A program made the position numbers and the translations under genes. Below, one piece after another: positions 54,410 to 62,902 of a stretch of DNA of 64,000 bases. How positions within the stretch are numbered: position 1 is the first letter of the stretch; each line of letters starts with the position of its first letter. Under the pieces are notes generated by a model. It was not told the origin of the DNA and ran no database searches. It saw only the letters and a list, made by a program, of their open reading frames with translations. Where the stretch lies: positions 62,001-126,000 of the forward strand of contig NZ_LMLC01000005.1 of assembly GCF_001421805.1 (NCBI RefSeq), read 5' to 3'. This stretch comes from Sphingomonas sp. Leaf34. Lineage in GTDB: Bacteria > Pseudomonadota > Alphaproteobacteria > Sphingomonadales > Sphingomonadaceae.

Positions 54410-55003
54410 ATGGCGCTGATCCCGGTCGCCGGCGACACGCTGGCGACGATCGTCACGACGCTAGAGATGCGGACGCGGCCGCCGCTTCGGCCGAGCCCGG
54501 GATCGCGGTTGCGACTGGTGCGGTGGGATAAGCCAGCGCTGGACAAATACCGCGCACTGTTCCGGCGGATCGGCGGTCCGTGGCTCTGGTTCTCGCGGCT
54601 GGTGATGGCGGACGATGCGCTCTCGGCGATCGTTCATGATCCGGGGATCATGGTGTATGCGGTGCTCGATCCGGCGGGGATCGAGGTCGGAATGCTCGAA
54701 CTCGATTCCCGGCAAGCGGGCGCGTGCGAAATCTCGTATTTCGGGCTGATCCCCGAGCTGGCGGGGCAAGGTCATGGCCGCTGGCTGATGGCCGAGGCGT
54801 GCGCGCGCGCCTGGGCGAAGGGCGTGACGCGGGTCTGGCTGCATACCTGCACGCTCGATCATCCCAGCGCGCTGGGCTTTTACCGCGCGCAGGGGTTCGT
54901 GGCGGTGAAACGGACGATCGAGACGTTTCCCGATCCGCGGGCGTCGGGGGTGCTGCCGCCGGAGACCGCGCCGCAGATCCCGTATCTGGCGAAGCTGGGG
55001 TAG
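54410..55003 (+). CDS. GNAT family N-acetyltransferase
   Basis: 197 residues with the acetyl-CoA-binding core ISYFGLIPELAGQGHGRWLM (motif A) and HPSALGFYRAQGFVAVKRTI (motif B). Starts one base after hemF, so co-expressed. Substrate unknown; the N-terminal 50 residues form a lead-in with SRLVMADDALSAIV. Confidence 0.85.
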   Translation: MALIPVAGDTLATIVTTLEMRTRPPLRPSPGSRLRLVRWDKPALDKYRALFRRIGGPWLWFSRLVMADDALSAIVHDPGIMVYAVLDPAGIEVGMLELDSRQAGACEISYFGLIPELAGQGHGRWLMAEACARAWAKGVTRVWLHTCTLDHPSALGFYRAQGFVAVKRTIETFPDPRASGVLPPETAPQIPYLAKLG

Positions 55004-55015
55004 CTCGCAAGACAT

Positions 55016-55069
55016 GGTTCTCCCGCGAAGGCGGGGACCCAGACTGGGCTCCCGCCTTCGCGGGAGACC
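55016..55069. repeat. Hairpin repeat, GTTCCCCCGCGAAAGCGGGGG family (short copy)
   Basis: GGTTCTCCCGCGAAGGCGGG (55016-) and CTGGGCTCCCGCCTTCGC (55044-55069) are near-inverse arms with a short centre. It separates the convergent GNAT and membrane-protein genes. Confidence 0.85.
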
Positions 55070-55118
55070 AAGGAGGCGGAAGGTGCCGGCGTCTTGCGCT
55101 GCCTCTTGAGTCGTTGCC

Positions 55119-55859
55119 CTACCGTGCCAGACGGCGGTAGGCCGAGATCGCGATCAGCGCCATCGCGATGCCCGCCGCCATGGCCGCGACCGCGGCGCCC
55201 GCATCGACGATCGCGAGCGCCACGGGATTGGGCTCGCCCCCGTCGCGCAGCGCGCGGTCGAGCATCATGAACGGCGCGCCCGCAAGCCAGCCCGAGATGT
55301 AGCTGAACGCCGCCAGCCCCATCAGCGGCAACCCCGCGCCCCGGCTCAGCACGAAGCTGCGGCGGATCGCGCCGAGTGCGCCGAGCGGGGCTTCGGCGAA
55401 CAGCGCCGGCCCGGTCAGCATCGTCCGGCCAAGAATGTAGAGGCCGGGGATCGCATACAGCAGCAATCCCGCCCCCGCCGGCAGCGACACGATCACCATC
55501 GCCAGCAGGAAGCGCGGGAAGATCCGCAGACAGCGCGTCAGGCTGGTGCGCAGGTCGAGCCGATCGCGGTCGAGATACAGCGCGTAGAACAGCGACGTCC
55601 CGAAGAAGCTCGTCACATAGGCGAGCAGATACCAGCCGCCATGCGCCGCCGCCCAGCTCTGCACCGCATCGGCCCAGGCCATCGCCTGCACCTCGTTGTC
55701 GCCGGCACCCGCCACCGGCATCGGCGGATCGGGGACGACGAGCGCGAGCGCGAAGGCAGGCAGGAACAGGAACGGCGCGGCGATCCGCAGCAACAGGTCG
55801 CGGTCGCGCTTGAACAACGTCCAGGCATCGGTGAGGACGGTCGCGAAATCGAGCTTCAT
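55119..55859 (-). CDS. Membrane protein, paralogue of the upstream gene
   Basis: 246 residues, about five to six TM segments (LLLRIAAPFLFLPAFALALV; YLLAYVTSFFGTSLFYALYL; LLAMVIVSLPAGAGLLLYAI; GLAAFSYISGWLAGAPF; AIVDAGAAVAAMAAGIAMAL). Starts MKLDFATVLTDAWTLFKRDR and overlaps the previous gene by four bases. The repeated helix-plus-RRSFVLSRG layout resembles integral membrane domains of the YciC/glycerophosphodiester-phosphodiesterase-like type. Function unknown. Confidence 0.75.
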   Translation of the reverse strand: MKLDFATVLTDAWTLFKRDRDLLLRIAAPFLFLPAFALALVVPDPPMPVAGAGDNEVQAMAWADAVQSWAAAHGGWYLLAYVTSFFGTSLFYALYLDRDRLDLRTSLTRCLRIFPRFLLAMVIVSLPAGAGLLLYAIPGLYILGRTMLTGPALFAEAPLGALGAIRRSFVLSRGAGLPLMGLAAFSYISGWLAGAPFMMLDRALRDGGEPNPVALAIVDAGAAVAAMAAGIAMALIAISAYRRLAR

Positions 55860-56677
55860 GGGACGGCGTGTTTCTCTCTGACGGCGACATAGAGCTGCGC
55901 GGTGAAGACCGCGGCGAGCACGGTGAAGGCGGTGGTGACGATCGTCGCGGCGATGCCCGACAGGAAGGTCGCGGTCACGATCCCGTCGGCGCCGAGCGCG
56001 AGGCGGAAGATGACCCCCGTCACGGACTGTGCGGCCCAGGTGGAGACGAGCATGACGATCGCGAACAGGATCAAGACGCCGATGATCCGCCATGTCAGCC
56101 CCCTGGTCAGCTGGACCGAGCGCCGGATCGCGCCGATCCCGCGGCGTTCGTTGAGGATGACCGGGTTGAGCAGCACCAGCCGCGCGCCGATCCAGAGCGC
56201 CGCGACCAGATAGGCCAGCGCGTAGAGCCCGGTGAACCCGGCCGCGCCGGCGCTGGGCGGGGTCATCTGCACGCTGCTGCCACTGGCGGCGGCGGAAACA
56301 TCGAACCCCGACTGGATGAGGACGATCACCGGCGGCACCGCCAGCAGCAGCGCGAGGACCGTGAGCAGCGCGGTGACGCCGAGTGCGGGCAGCAGGCGCG
56401 CCCCCGCCTGGCGACGCGCGGAGGCCGCGTCGGTGGCGGGATCGGTCGCGATCGCCACGATCGCGAGTTGCGCCCAGAGCAGCGCGGCCAACGTCCCGAT
56501 CGCCAGGATGACCCCGACCAACGCAAACGATATCGTGCCCGGCGTCGCATAGGCGACGAAGCCGTCCCGAACGACGCTGGGCAATAGCATGCCGACCAGC
56601 GCGATCGGCGCGATCATGCCGGTGCGACCGTTGAGCACCTCGACCGTGCGGTCCCAGACTGTTCCCATCTTCACCAT
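55856..56677 (-). CDS. Membrane protein, YciC-like layout
   Basis: 273 residues with about six TM helices. The central IGAIRRSVQLTRG is echoed in the downstream gene (LGAIRRSFVLSRG), so the two look like tandem paralogues. The first ATG is 56677 and a second at 56668 (MGTVWDRTVEVLNG) may be the true start. No signature of transport or catalysis. Divergent from lipB. Confidence 0.75.
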   Translation of the reverse strand: MVKMGTVWDRTVEVLNGRTGMIAPIALVGMLLPSVVRDGFVAYATPGTISFALVGVILAIGTLAALLWAQLAIVAIATDPATDAASARRQAGARLLPALGVTALLTVLALLLAVPPVIVLIQSGFDVSAAASGSSVQMTPPSAGAAGFTGLYALAYLVAALWIGARLVLLNPVILNERRGIGAIRRSVQLTRGLTWRIIGVLILFAIVMLVSTWAAQSVTGVIFRLALGADGIVTATFLSGIAATIVTTAFTVLAAVFTAQLYVAVREKHAVP

Positions 56678-56766
56678 GCGCCGAACTCCCCGTTCTCGTT
56701 CCTGCGCGGACTAGCCCAACCCCCCGCGCTTGACCACATGGTTGCGGGATAGATGCTGGGCGCGTC

Positions 56767-57474
56767 GTGGTTGCAACTTGGGCGACGGGTGCGCAATTGG
56801 GATCGGTGACCAGCCCCCTTCCCCCCGAGATCGAGTGGCGCACCAGCGCCGGCCTCACCCCCTATGCCGATGCGCTCGCCGAGATGGAGGCGCGCGCGGC
56901 CGCGGTCGGCGCCGGCGACGCGCGCGAACTGCTGTGGATGCTCGAGCACCCGCCGATCTACACCGCGGGGACCAGCGCGGAGCCGGGCGACCTGATCGAT
57001 GCGCGCTTTCCGGTGATCCCGACCGGGCGCGGCGGGAAATACACCTATCACGGGCCGGGCCAGCGGATCGGCTATGTCGTGCTCGACCTCACCAAGCGCG
57101 GGCGCGACGTGCGCTGCTACGTCCATGCGCTCGAATCCTGGGTGATCGCGGCGCTCGGCGAACTTGGCGTCGCGGCGTTCGCGGTCGAGGGCCGCGTCGG
57201 CATCTGGACGCTCGATAACGGACGTGAAGCGAAGATCGGTGCGATCGGCGTACGCGTGAAACGCTGGGTGACGCTCCACGGCTTTTCGGTGAACGTGGCA
57301 CCCGACCTGGCCCATTTTGGTGGCATCGTCCCGTGCGGCCTTCCCGAATACGGTGTTACCAGCCTGCAATCGCTTGGCATTTCGGCGGACCTTGCAACCT
57401 TCGACGCTGCGCTTGCGTTGACGGTCGATGCTTTCCTTGAAACAGTTTCTTGTCCTCAAGAAAACGAGGCTTGA
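56767..57474 (+). CDS. lipB: Octanoyl-[acyl-carrier-protein] transferase LipB
   Basis: 235 residues. Moves octanoate from ACP to lipoyl domains. Motifs: [20 protein letters not shown] (His in the acyl pocket), [18 protein letters not shown] (catalytic Lys) and the catalytic Cys in [16 protein letters not shown]. The start is uncertain: GTG 56767 is used here, and GTG 56806 (13 codons later) is possible. The C-terminus runs into low-complexity CPQENEA. Confidence 0.93.
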   Translation: MVATWATGAQLGSVTSPLPPEIEWRTSAGLTPYADALAEMEARAAAVGAGDARELLWMLEHPPIYTAGTSAEPGDLIDARFPVIPTGRGGKYTYHGPGQRIGYVVLDLTKRGRDVRCYVHALESWVIAALGELGVAAFAVEGRVGIWTLDNGREAKIGAIGVRVKRWVTLHGFSVNVAPDLAHFGGIVPCGLPEYGVTSLQSLGISADLATFDAALALTVDAFLETVSCPQENEA

Positions 57475-57562
57475 GGGCAAAGCGTTATCGGATTAATGTC
57501 CACTACGATTTGGGTATTAAGGGCGAGCAGCCAGCCAAATCCTCTATCTAGGGAGCTTCCAC

Positions 57563-57829
57563 ATGCGTGCACTCATTTCCAAGGTCCTGACCGGTTCGCT
57601 GATCGCCAGCGCGGCACTCGCCGTGTCGGCCTGCGGTCCGAAGACCGAGACGACCACCGACAACACGATGGTCACCGACATGAACGCCACCGAGGGCATG
57701 GACACCATGACCGACAACATGACCGCCGTTGACGGTGCGTCGAACGGTGGCATGATGGCCAACGACACCATGATGGCGAACGACACGATGATGTCGAACG
57801 ACACCATGATGACCAACAACGCGATGTAA
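57563..57829 (+). CDS. Small methionine-rich lipoprotein with tandem repeats
   Basis: 88 residues: signal peptide with lipobox VSAC (lipidated Cys24), then a tail rich in Met, Thr, Asn and Asp. The last 25 residues contain NDTMMANDTMMSNDTMM, a five-residue unit (NDTMM) repeated with small changes, plus further MxxM spacing upstream. No family is recognised. AGGGAGC precedes the ATG and an intrinsic terminator follows, so it is a monocistronic unit. Met clusters can bind Cu(I), but that is speculation. Confidence 0.78.
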   Translation: MRALISKVLTGSLIASAALAVSACGPKTETTTDNTMVTDMNATEGMDTMTDNMTAVDGASNGGMMANDTMMANDTMMSNDTMMTNNAM

Positions 57830-57885
57830 TCGTCGCGAGGGCCAGCCGCCTCGGCAGCCGGCCTTCAAAGACATTGCTTGTGTGA

Positions 57886-57916
57886 AGGGCCGTCCGGGCA
57901 ACCGGGCGGCCCTTTC
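57886..57916 (+). terminator. Intrinsic terminator after the Met-rich lipoprotein
   Basis: AGGGCCGTCCGG (57886-57897) pairs with CCGGGCGGCCCT (57902-57913), including one G-U pair, closed by a GCAA tetraloop and followed by TTTCG. Confidence 0.88.
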
Positions 57917-58121
57917 GCGTTATCGTGCACCGGGACGCGATACCGGGGATGATGAGGCAACCCGGCCGGTGCGCAAATGGCCGTAGAGCTGGGTCGTTTC
58001 GCAGCCGTCGAATCGACCGGCGGCCCGCGCGAAATCGTCCTGCCCAAAAGGTTAAAATCGCTTGGGGGTTTGACGGAAACGCTTTAGATTCGTCGACTTG
58101 GAATGCCCTGGGGAGGTTTGA

Positions 58122-58829
58122 ATGAAGGTGTTGCGTACCGCGCTCGCGCTATGCGTAGCGTCGAGCGGGCTCGCTATGGCGCAGTCGGCGTCGGCGCAGT
58201 TTTTCTTGCAGTCGCGCGATTTTTCGGGGGCGGCTGTCACGGGTGATGAATCCGACCTGGGTCAGGTGTTGCCCGGCGCCACGTCGACGGAGACGCGCGC
58301 CGCTTTGGTGTGGCACATGCGCGCCGCGCTCAACGTCGCGGCGCTCCAGTGCCAGTTCGAACCGACCCTGCTGACGGTGCCGAACTATAACGCGATCCTC
58401 GCCGATCACGGCGAGGAATTGAAGGGCGCGTTCGACACGCTGACCAAGTATTTCCTGCGCGTGAACAAGGCAGCGGGCCCCAGGGCGGGCCAGGCCGCGC
58501 TCGACCAGTTCGGCACCCGGACCTATTCGAGCTTCGCCACCGTCGCCGCCCAATATGGCTTCTGCCAGACGGCGGCGTCGATCGGTCGCGATGCGGTATT
58601 TGCGCCCCGCGGGCATTTCGCCGACGTGGCGCTCGCCCGCTCGCGCGAGTTGCGCAACAGCCTGATACCGTGGGGCGAACAGCGTTTCCCGCGCTATATC
58701 GGCCGGGACCGCAACGCCCCCATCGTGCGCTTGGACGCGATCTGCTGGGACAAGAAGGGCGAGTGGGTCGTCAAGAAATGCGGTGCGCAGAACTGGCCGC
58801 CGGTCGGCCTGGGCATAGCCGGACGGTAA
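58122..58829 (+). CDS. Secreted protein of unknown function
   Basis: 235 residues: signal peptide (MKVLRTALALCVASSGLAMA QSASAQ), then a mostly helical domain with five cysteines (in LQCQF, YGFCQTA, AICWD, KKCGA) and the motif HMRAALNVAALQCQFEPTLL. Similar proteins occur throughout sphingomonads but without known role. AGGTTTGA stands before the ATG and a terminator follows. Confidence 0.78.
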   Translation: MKVLRTALALCVASSGLAMAQSASAQFFLQSRDFSGAAVTGDESDLGQVLPGATSTETRAALVWHMRAALNVAALQCQFEPTLLTVPNYNAILADHGEELKGAFDTLTKYFLRVNKAAGPRAGQAALDQFGTRTYSSFATVAAQYGFCQTAASIGRDAVFAPRGHFADVALARSRELRNSLIPWGEQRFPRYIGRDRNAPIVRLDAICWDKKGEWVVKKCGAQNWPPVGLGIAGR

Positions 58830-58861
58830 CAAGGCCGTCCTGCTGGAGGCCGCCACCCTCC

Positions 58862-58896
58862 GGGGCGACGTCCCGGCGGACGCCGCCCCTCTCTTT
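58862..58896 (+). terminator. Intrinsic terminator after 58122-58829
   Basis: GGGGCG-A-CGTCC (58862-58873) pairs with GGACG-C-CGCCCC (58878-58889) around a CGGC loop, one A/C mismatch, followed by TCTCTTTT. Confidence 0.85.
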
Positions 58897-59005
58897 TGAG
58901 ACAGGGCGCGGCGGCGATGGTCAACGGTATCGGGCGGGTCGGCGCGTGCCGGGATGACGGACGCGCGACAGCAGCATCGCAGACCCCATCTTCCCCGCGG
59001 GTCGT

Positions 59006-59638
59006 TCAGCGCAATCCGAGCAGCTTGTGCGTCTGCAACGACAATCGCCACTGCGGCCGCTGCATCACCGTCTCCACGCACGCCTCGCGGTTCGCGTCCG
59101 CCTGCGGATCGTCGAGCGGCTGGAGCAGCAGGTTCGCGAAATCCCAGGTTTCGATATCGGCGATATCGGTGCCCGGTTGCGGCCAGACCAGTTTCAGTTC
59201 GTCGCCGGTGCGCTGGACGACGATGCTGCCCGCCTTGGGGCTGATGCAGACCCAGTCGATGCCGGGATGCGCGGCAATCGTCCCGTTGCTCTCCATCGCG
59301 ATCCGGAACCCCTCGGCATGGAGCGCATCGACGATCGCGTCGTCGATCTGGAGCATCGGTTCGCCACCGGTCAGCACGACGAAGCGGTCGCGCACGCCCT
59401 CCCCCCAGAGGCCCGCAACCGCCGCGGCGAGCGCCGCCGCATCGACGAACCTGCCGCCGCCCAGCCCATCGGTCCCGACGAAGTCGGTATCGCAGAACCG
59501 GCACACCGCGGTGCTGCGATCCTGTTCGCGCCCCGACCACAGGTTGCAGCCGGCAAACCGCACGAACACCGCGCGACGCCCGGCGTTGACGCCCTCGCCC
59601 TGCAGCGTCAGGAACATCTCCTTGACCGCGTAGCTCAT
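59006..59638 (-). CDS. queE: 7-carboxy-7-deazaguanine synthase QueE
   Basis: Radical SAM enzyme of queuosine/preQ0 synthesis, 210 residues. It carries the QueE-specific cysteine spacing C-x14-C-x2-C (C in AGCNLWSG, then CRFC), FLTLQGEGVNAG at the N-terminus, GGEPMLQ and SNGTIAAHPGIDWVCISPKAG. It sits two bases behind queC on the same strand; the pair would make preQ0 with queD supplied elsewhere. Confidence 0.95.
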   Translation of the reverse strand: MSYAVKEMFLTLQGEGVNAGRRAVFVRFAGCNLWSGREQDRSTAVCRFCDTDFVGTDGLGGGRFVDAAALAAAVAGLWGEGVRDRFVVLTGGEPMLQIDDAIVDALHAEGFRIAMESNGTIAAHPGIDWVCISPKAGSIVVQRTGDELKLVWPQPGTDIADIETWDFANLLLQPLDDPQADANREACVETVMQRPQWRLSLQTHKLLGLR

Positions 59639-59640
59639 CG

Positions 59641-60345
59641 TCAGACGGGCTTCACGGCGTAGCGCGTCGGGTCGGCGATCCCCGCCTCGTCGAAGCCGCG
59701 CGCGCGCAGGCGGCAGCTGTCGCACTCGCCGCAATGCAGACCACCCGGCGCGGGATCGTAGCACGACCAGCTCAGGCCGAGGTCGAGCCCGAGCCGCGTA
59801 CCTTCGCGGACGATATCCGCCTTGGTCATGGTCTGCAGCGGCGCCTGGATGCGGAACGGATCGCCCTCGACACCGGCCTTGGTCGCGAGTTCGGCGAGCC
59901 CTTCGAACGCGGCGATGAACTCGGGGCGGCAATCGGGATAGCCCGAATAATCGAGCGCGTTGACGCCGATATAGATGTCGCGTGCGCCCGCCGCTTCCGC
60001 CCAGCCGAGCGCGAGGCTGAGGAAGATCGTGTTGCGCGCGGGGACGTAGGTCACCGGAATGCCGCCGCCGTCTTCGGTCCCCACGCCGTCCTTCGGCACG
60101 TCGATATCGGCGGTCAGCGCGGAGCCGCCGAATGCGGACAGGTCCATTGGCAGGACGATATGGCGTTCGGCGCCGAGTGCATCGGCGATCCGCCGCGCGG
60201 CGGCGAGTTCGACGCGGTGGCGCTGGTTATAGTCGAACGAGAGCGCGAGCAGACGTTTGCCCGATTCACGCGCCAGCGCGGCGGATATCATCGAGTCGAG
60301 CCCGCCCGAAACGAGCGCGACCGCAAAAGGAGCAGGAGATGTCAT
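59641..60345 (-). CDS. queC: 7-cyano-7-deazaguanine synthase QueC
   Basis: 234 residues from [22 protein letters not shown]-loop ATP motif [26 protein letters not shown], and the zinc-binding cysteines in [18 protein letters not shown]. Converts 7-carboxy-7-deazaguanine to preQ0 with ATP and ammonia. An upstream frame adds 46 residues but crosses a terminator hairpin and is rejected. Confidence 0.95.
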   Translation of the reverse strand: MTSPAPFAVALVSGGLDSMISAALARESGKRLLALSFDYNQRHRVELAAARRIADALGAERHIVLPMDLSAFGGSALTADIDVPKDGVGTEDGGGIPVTYVPARNTIFLSLALGWAEAAGARDIYIGVNALDYSGYPDCRPEFIAAFEGLAELATKAGVEGDPFRIQAPLQTMTKADIVREGTRLGLDLGLSWSCYDPAPGGLHCGECDSCRLRARGFDEAGIADPTRYAVKPV

Positions 60346-60375
60346 GATGCGACGTCCGCTAGGCCAGCGGCGCGC

Positions 60376-60430
60376 AAAAAGAAAGGGGCCGCCCAGTGAG
60401 CGGCCCCCGAAGGTTGGCGCGAACCGCGCC
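60376..60430 (-). terminator. Tandem hairpins with U-run just ahead of queC
   Basis: Read on the minus strand: GGCGCG-gtt-CGCGCC (60430-60416), then GGGGCCGC (60407-60400), loop, GCGGCCCC (60392-60385), then TTTCTTTTTG. It ends about 30 bases before the queC ATG and points into queC, so it either ends a transcript from hslO/an intervening RNA or attenuates queC. The remaining 60431-60645 region contains no gene or known riboswitch that I recognise. Confidence 0.8.
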
Positions 60431-60645
60431 ATAAGGGAGAAAAAACGTGCCGAATAAAAGCACCGGTTCAGGGCTAGCGGCAAAGGGTGAAAAGGACGTT
60501 AACGCTCCGTTTATCCCTCTCGCCCCCAAGACGAGCCAAGGCAGCGCCCTAGGAGACGGCCCCTGGCCTGGGCGGCCCCACGATCAATCCCCTCACCTCG
60601 CATGCGTGCGTCGCGGGCTGGTCTGGCTTTACCAAGGACGAGGAA

Positions 60646-61554
60646 TTACTCACCCACCGCCACTGGGAATTTCTTCGCGCAGAATGCGCAGTCGACGATG
60701 ATGAACCCCGTCTCGTCCGCCATCGAGCGCCGTTCCTCGATCGGGAATTTCGAGATCACGCCCTTGATGTACGCCGGATCGCAGCGGCAGCCGCGCGTGA
60801 TCGGGATGTCGGCGAGGATGCGGACATCCTCCTCCTCGTTGAACAGCCGCCACACGAGCGTCTCGAGCGGCAGCGCGGCGTCGGTCAGTTCGTCCACGCC
60901 CATCGTGTTGCCGAGCGTGGCGACATGCTCCCATTCGGGATGGTCGAGCTTGGTATGCAGCCGCTCGCGGCCGTCCTCGCCTTCGGGCAGGTGCTGGAGG
61001 AACAGCCCGCCCGCGACGCAGCGACCGTCGGGGCCCTTGGCCATGCCGGTGCGGACCATCGTCGGAATCTGTTCGGACTGCGTGAAATAGCTCTGCGCCG
61101 CCTCCGACAGCGTGTCGCCGTCGAGCGGGACGATGCCCTGATAGCGCTCGTTGCTGCTCGCCATGTCGAACGTAATCGCGAGATAGCCCGCGCCGAACAG
61201 CGCGAACAGCGATGGCTCGGCGGGCGCCTCGGCGAGCTTGTCCGCGTCATATTCGATATAGCCGCGGACCTCGCCGCCGCGGTAATCGCAGACCAGCAGC
61301 TGGACGACGCCATTGTCGGTCCGCGTCTGCATCGTCAGCTGGCCGCTGGCGTCCTTCAGCGTCGAACCGATCAGCGCGGCGAGCGTCAGCGCCTCGGCGA
61401 GCAGCTTCTCGATCGCGGGCGGATAGGCGTGCGCGGCGAGCACCTCGTCGAGTGCGGTACCGAGCCGGACGATCCGGCCGCGCGCGCTGCGCGCGGGGAT
61501 CGCAAACGCCAGCGCGCGATCGAGATCGGTCATGTTGGGGTCGTTCACCATCAT
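60646..61554 (-). CDS. hslO: Redox-regulated chaperone Hsp33
   Basis: 302 residues from MMVNDPNMTD (an ATG six codons earlier at 61572 is possible; AAGGA precedes 61554). Zinc/redox cysteines near the C-terminus are in GCRCDP and DCAFCAKKF, the CxC-x-CxxC switch of Hsp33. On oxidation it releases zinc, unfolds its linker and holds unfolding proteins. It follows argF, as in many alphaproteobacteria. Confidence 0.94.
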   Translation of the reverse strand: MMVNDPNMTDLDRALAFAIPARSARGRIVRLGTALDEVLAAHAYPPAIEKLLAEALTLAALIGSTLKDASGQLTMQTRTDNGVVQLLVCDYRGGEVRGYIEYDADKLAEAPAEPSLFALFGAGYLAITFDMASSNERYQGIVPLDGDTLSEAAQSYFTQSEQIPTMVRTGMAKGPDGRCVAGGLFLQHLPEGEDGRERLHTKLDHPEWEHVATLGNTMGVDELTDAALPLETLVWRLFNEEEDVRILADIPITRGCRCDPAYIKGVISKFPIEERRSMADETGFIIVDCAFCAKKFPVAVGE

Positions 61555-61560
61555 TCCTTC

Positions 61561-61676
61561 GTCATTCCCCACCGCGTCGTGATCCCCGCGCAGGCGGGGA
61601 TCCAGAGCGGCAAACGCTCACGGTCTCAACGCCGGCTCGGAGTTTATGGATTCCCGTCTCCACGGGAATGACGGAA
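61561..61676. repeat. Hairpin repeat, GTCATTCCC/GGGAATGAC type
   Basis: GTCATTCCCCACCGCGTCG (61561-) and CCACGGGAATGAC (ending 61672) are inverse ends, with GATCCCCGCGCAGGCGGGGATC inside as its own 9-bp stem. It fills the gap between hslO and argF with the next repeat. Confidence 0.7.
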
Positions 61677-61741
61677 ATGGGGGCGCGCAGGCGCTCGATC
61701 AACCGATCGGGTAATCTGGCGATCGCCCGATCTCGCTCCCG

Positions 61742-61830
61742 TCCGTCACCCCAGCGAACGCTGGGGCATCCCGATTGGCGGACGCAGCGGCCCAAACGGG
61801 GGGATCGCAGCTTTCGCTGGGATGACGGAC
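61742..61830. repeat. Hairpin repeat, GTCACCCCAGCGAACGCTGGGG type
   Basis: GTCCGTCACCCCAGCGAACG at 61742 and CAGCTTTCGCTGGGATGACG near 61808-61830 are imperfect inverses, with a 7-bp hairpin CCAGCG/CGCTGG in each arm. A half-copy (CAGCTTTCGCTGGAATGACGG) lies at 10689-10716, after erpA's 5' end. Confidence 0.75.
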
Positions 61831-61840
61831 GGGGTTCAGA

Positions 61841-62761
61841 CTAGCCGATCTGCCCGAAGCACCAGCGCAGCACCGATTTCTGCGCATGGAGGCGGTTTTC
61901 GGCTTCCTGCCAGATCAGCGACTGCGGGCCGTCGATGACCTCGGGCGTGACCTCCTCGCCGCGATGCGCGGGGAGGCAGTGGAGGAACTTCGCGTCGGGC
62001 TTGGCCATCGCCATCAGCGCGGCGTCGACCTGATACGGTGTCAGCGCCTTCAGCTTGGTCTCGGCATGTGCCTGCCCCATCGAGATCCAGGTGTCGGTGA
62101 CGATGATGTCCGCGCCCTCGACCGCCTCTTGCGGCGACGCGACGACGCGCGCGCGGCCCTTGCCGAGCGCGACGTCGGCCTCGGTCGGCTGGTAGCCTTG
62201 CGGACAGGCCGCGGCGACGTCGAAGTGCATCAGCCCGGCCGCCTCGACGATCGAGGCGAGCACGTTGTTGCCGTCGCCAAGCCACGCGACCTTGAGGCCG
62301 GGCAGCGTCTTGCCGCTCTCGATGATCGTCAGCAGGTCAGCCATGATCTGGCACGGATGCGACGCGTCGGTCAGGCCGTTGATGACGGGGACGCTGGCAT
62401 AGTGCGCCATCTCCTCGATCTTGGCGTGATCGTCGGTGCGGATCATGATCGCGTCGACATAGCCCGACAGGATGCGCGCGGTATCCGCGATCGATTCGCC
62501 GCGGCCGAGCTGCATCGAGCCGGCGTCGGACACGATCGAGGTGCCGCCGAGCTGGCGGATCGCCATGTCGAACGAGAAGCGCGTGCGGGTGGAATTCTTC
62601 TCGAACACCATCGCGAGGGTGTGACCGGCGAGCGGCGCGTCGGCATCGGCACGACCCTTGGGGAAGCCGGCGCGCGCGGCCTTGCGATCGAGCGCGTCGG
62701 CCAGCATCGCGGCGATGCCGTCGGCACCCGCGTCGGTGAGATTCAGGAAATGGCGGGTCAT
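61841..62761 (-). CDS. argF: Ornithine carbamoyltransferase
   Basis: 306 residues from [15 protein letters not shown]. Carbamoyl-phosphate motif [23 protein letters not shown], the ornithine-binding DTWISMG and [14 protein letters not shown] with the active-site Cys are all present. Makes citrulline in arginine synthesis. Second in argD-argF-hslO, with a repeat between argD and argF. Confidence 0.95.
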   Translation of the reverse strand: MTRHFLNLTDAGADGIAAMLADALDRKAARAGFPKGRADADAPLAGHTLAMVFEKNSTRTRFSFDMAIRQLGGTSIVSDAGSMQLGRGESIADTARILSGYVDAIMIRTDDHAKIEEMAHYASVPVINGLTDASHPCQIMADLLTIIESGKTLPGLKVAWLGDGNNVLASIVEAAGLMHFDVAAACPQGYQPTEADVALGKGRARVVASPQEAVEGADIIVTDTWISMGQAHAETKLKALTPYQVDAALMAMAKPDAKFLHCLPAHRGEEVTPEVIDGPQSLIWQEAENRLHAQKSVLRWCFGQIG

Positions 62762-62765
62762 ATTA

Positions 62766-62899
62766 TCCTCCCCGGCACGGGGAGGGGGACCGTTCGCATG
62801 GCGAAGGGTGGAGGGGGCCCTCCACGAACGCAACACCGCGGGGCGATCCCCCTCCACCATGCTTCGCATGGTCCCCCTCCCCGCATGCGGGGAGGATCG
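62766..62899. repeat. Intergenic hairpin repeat between argD and argF
   Basis: CCTCCCCGGCACGGGGAGGG at the left and CCCTCCCCGCATGCGGGGAG at the right, with GTTCGCATGGCGAAGGGTGG and the inverse CCACCATGCTTCGCATGG inside. Related to 32728. Confidence 0.82.
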
Positions 62900-62902
62900 G
62901 TT

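Noticed and set aside
55860-56858. Long minus-strand extension ahead of the gene at 55119
   Set aside because: The Arg/Gly/Ala-rich extension lies out of frame over the membrane-protein gene at 55856. The true start MKLDFATVL at 55859 overlaps that gene by ATGA.
60346-60645. preQ1 riboswitch ahead of queC
   Set aside because: I could not find the class I or II consensus; only the terminator hairpins are clear.
60447-60701. An 84-residue plus-strand frame ahead of hslO's 3' end
   Set aside because: It overlaps the hslO coding end and has no recognisable domain or ribosome binding site.
35374-62899. CRISPR array
   Set aside because: The repeats are inverted pairs scattered over many loci, not direct repeats with regular spacers, and no cas genes are present.
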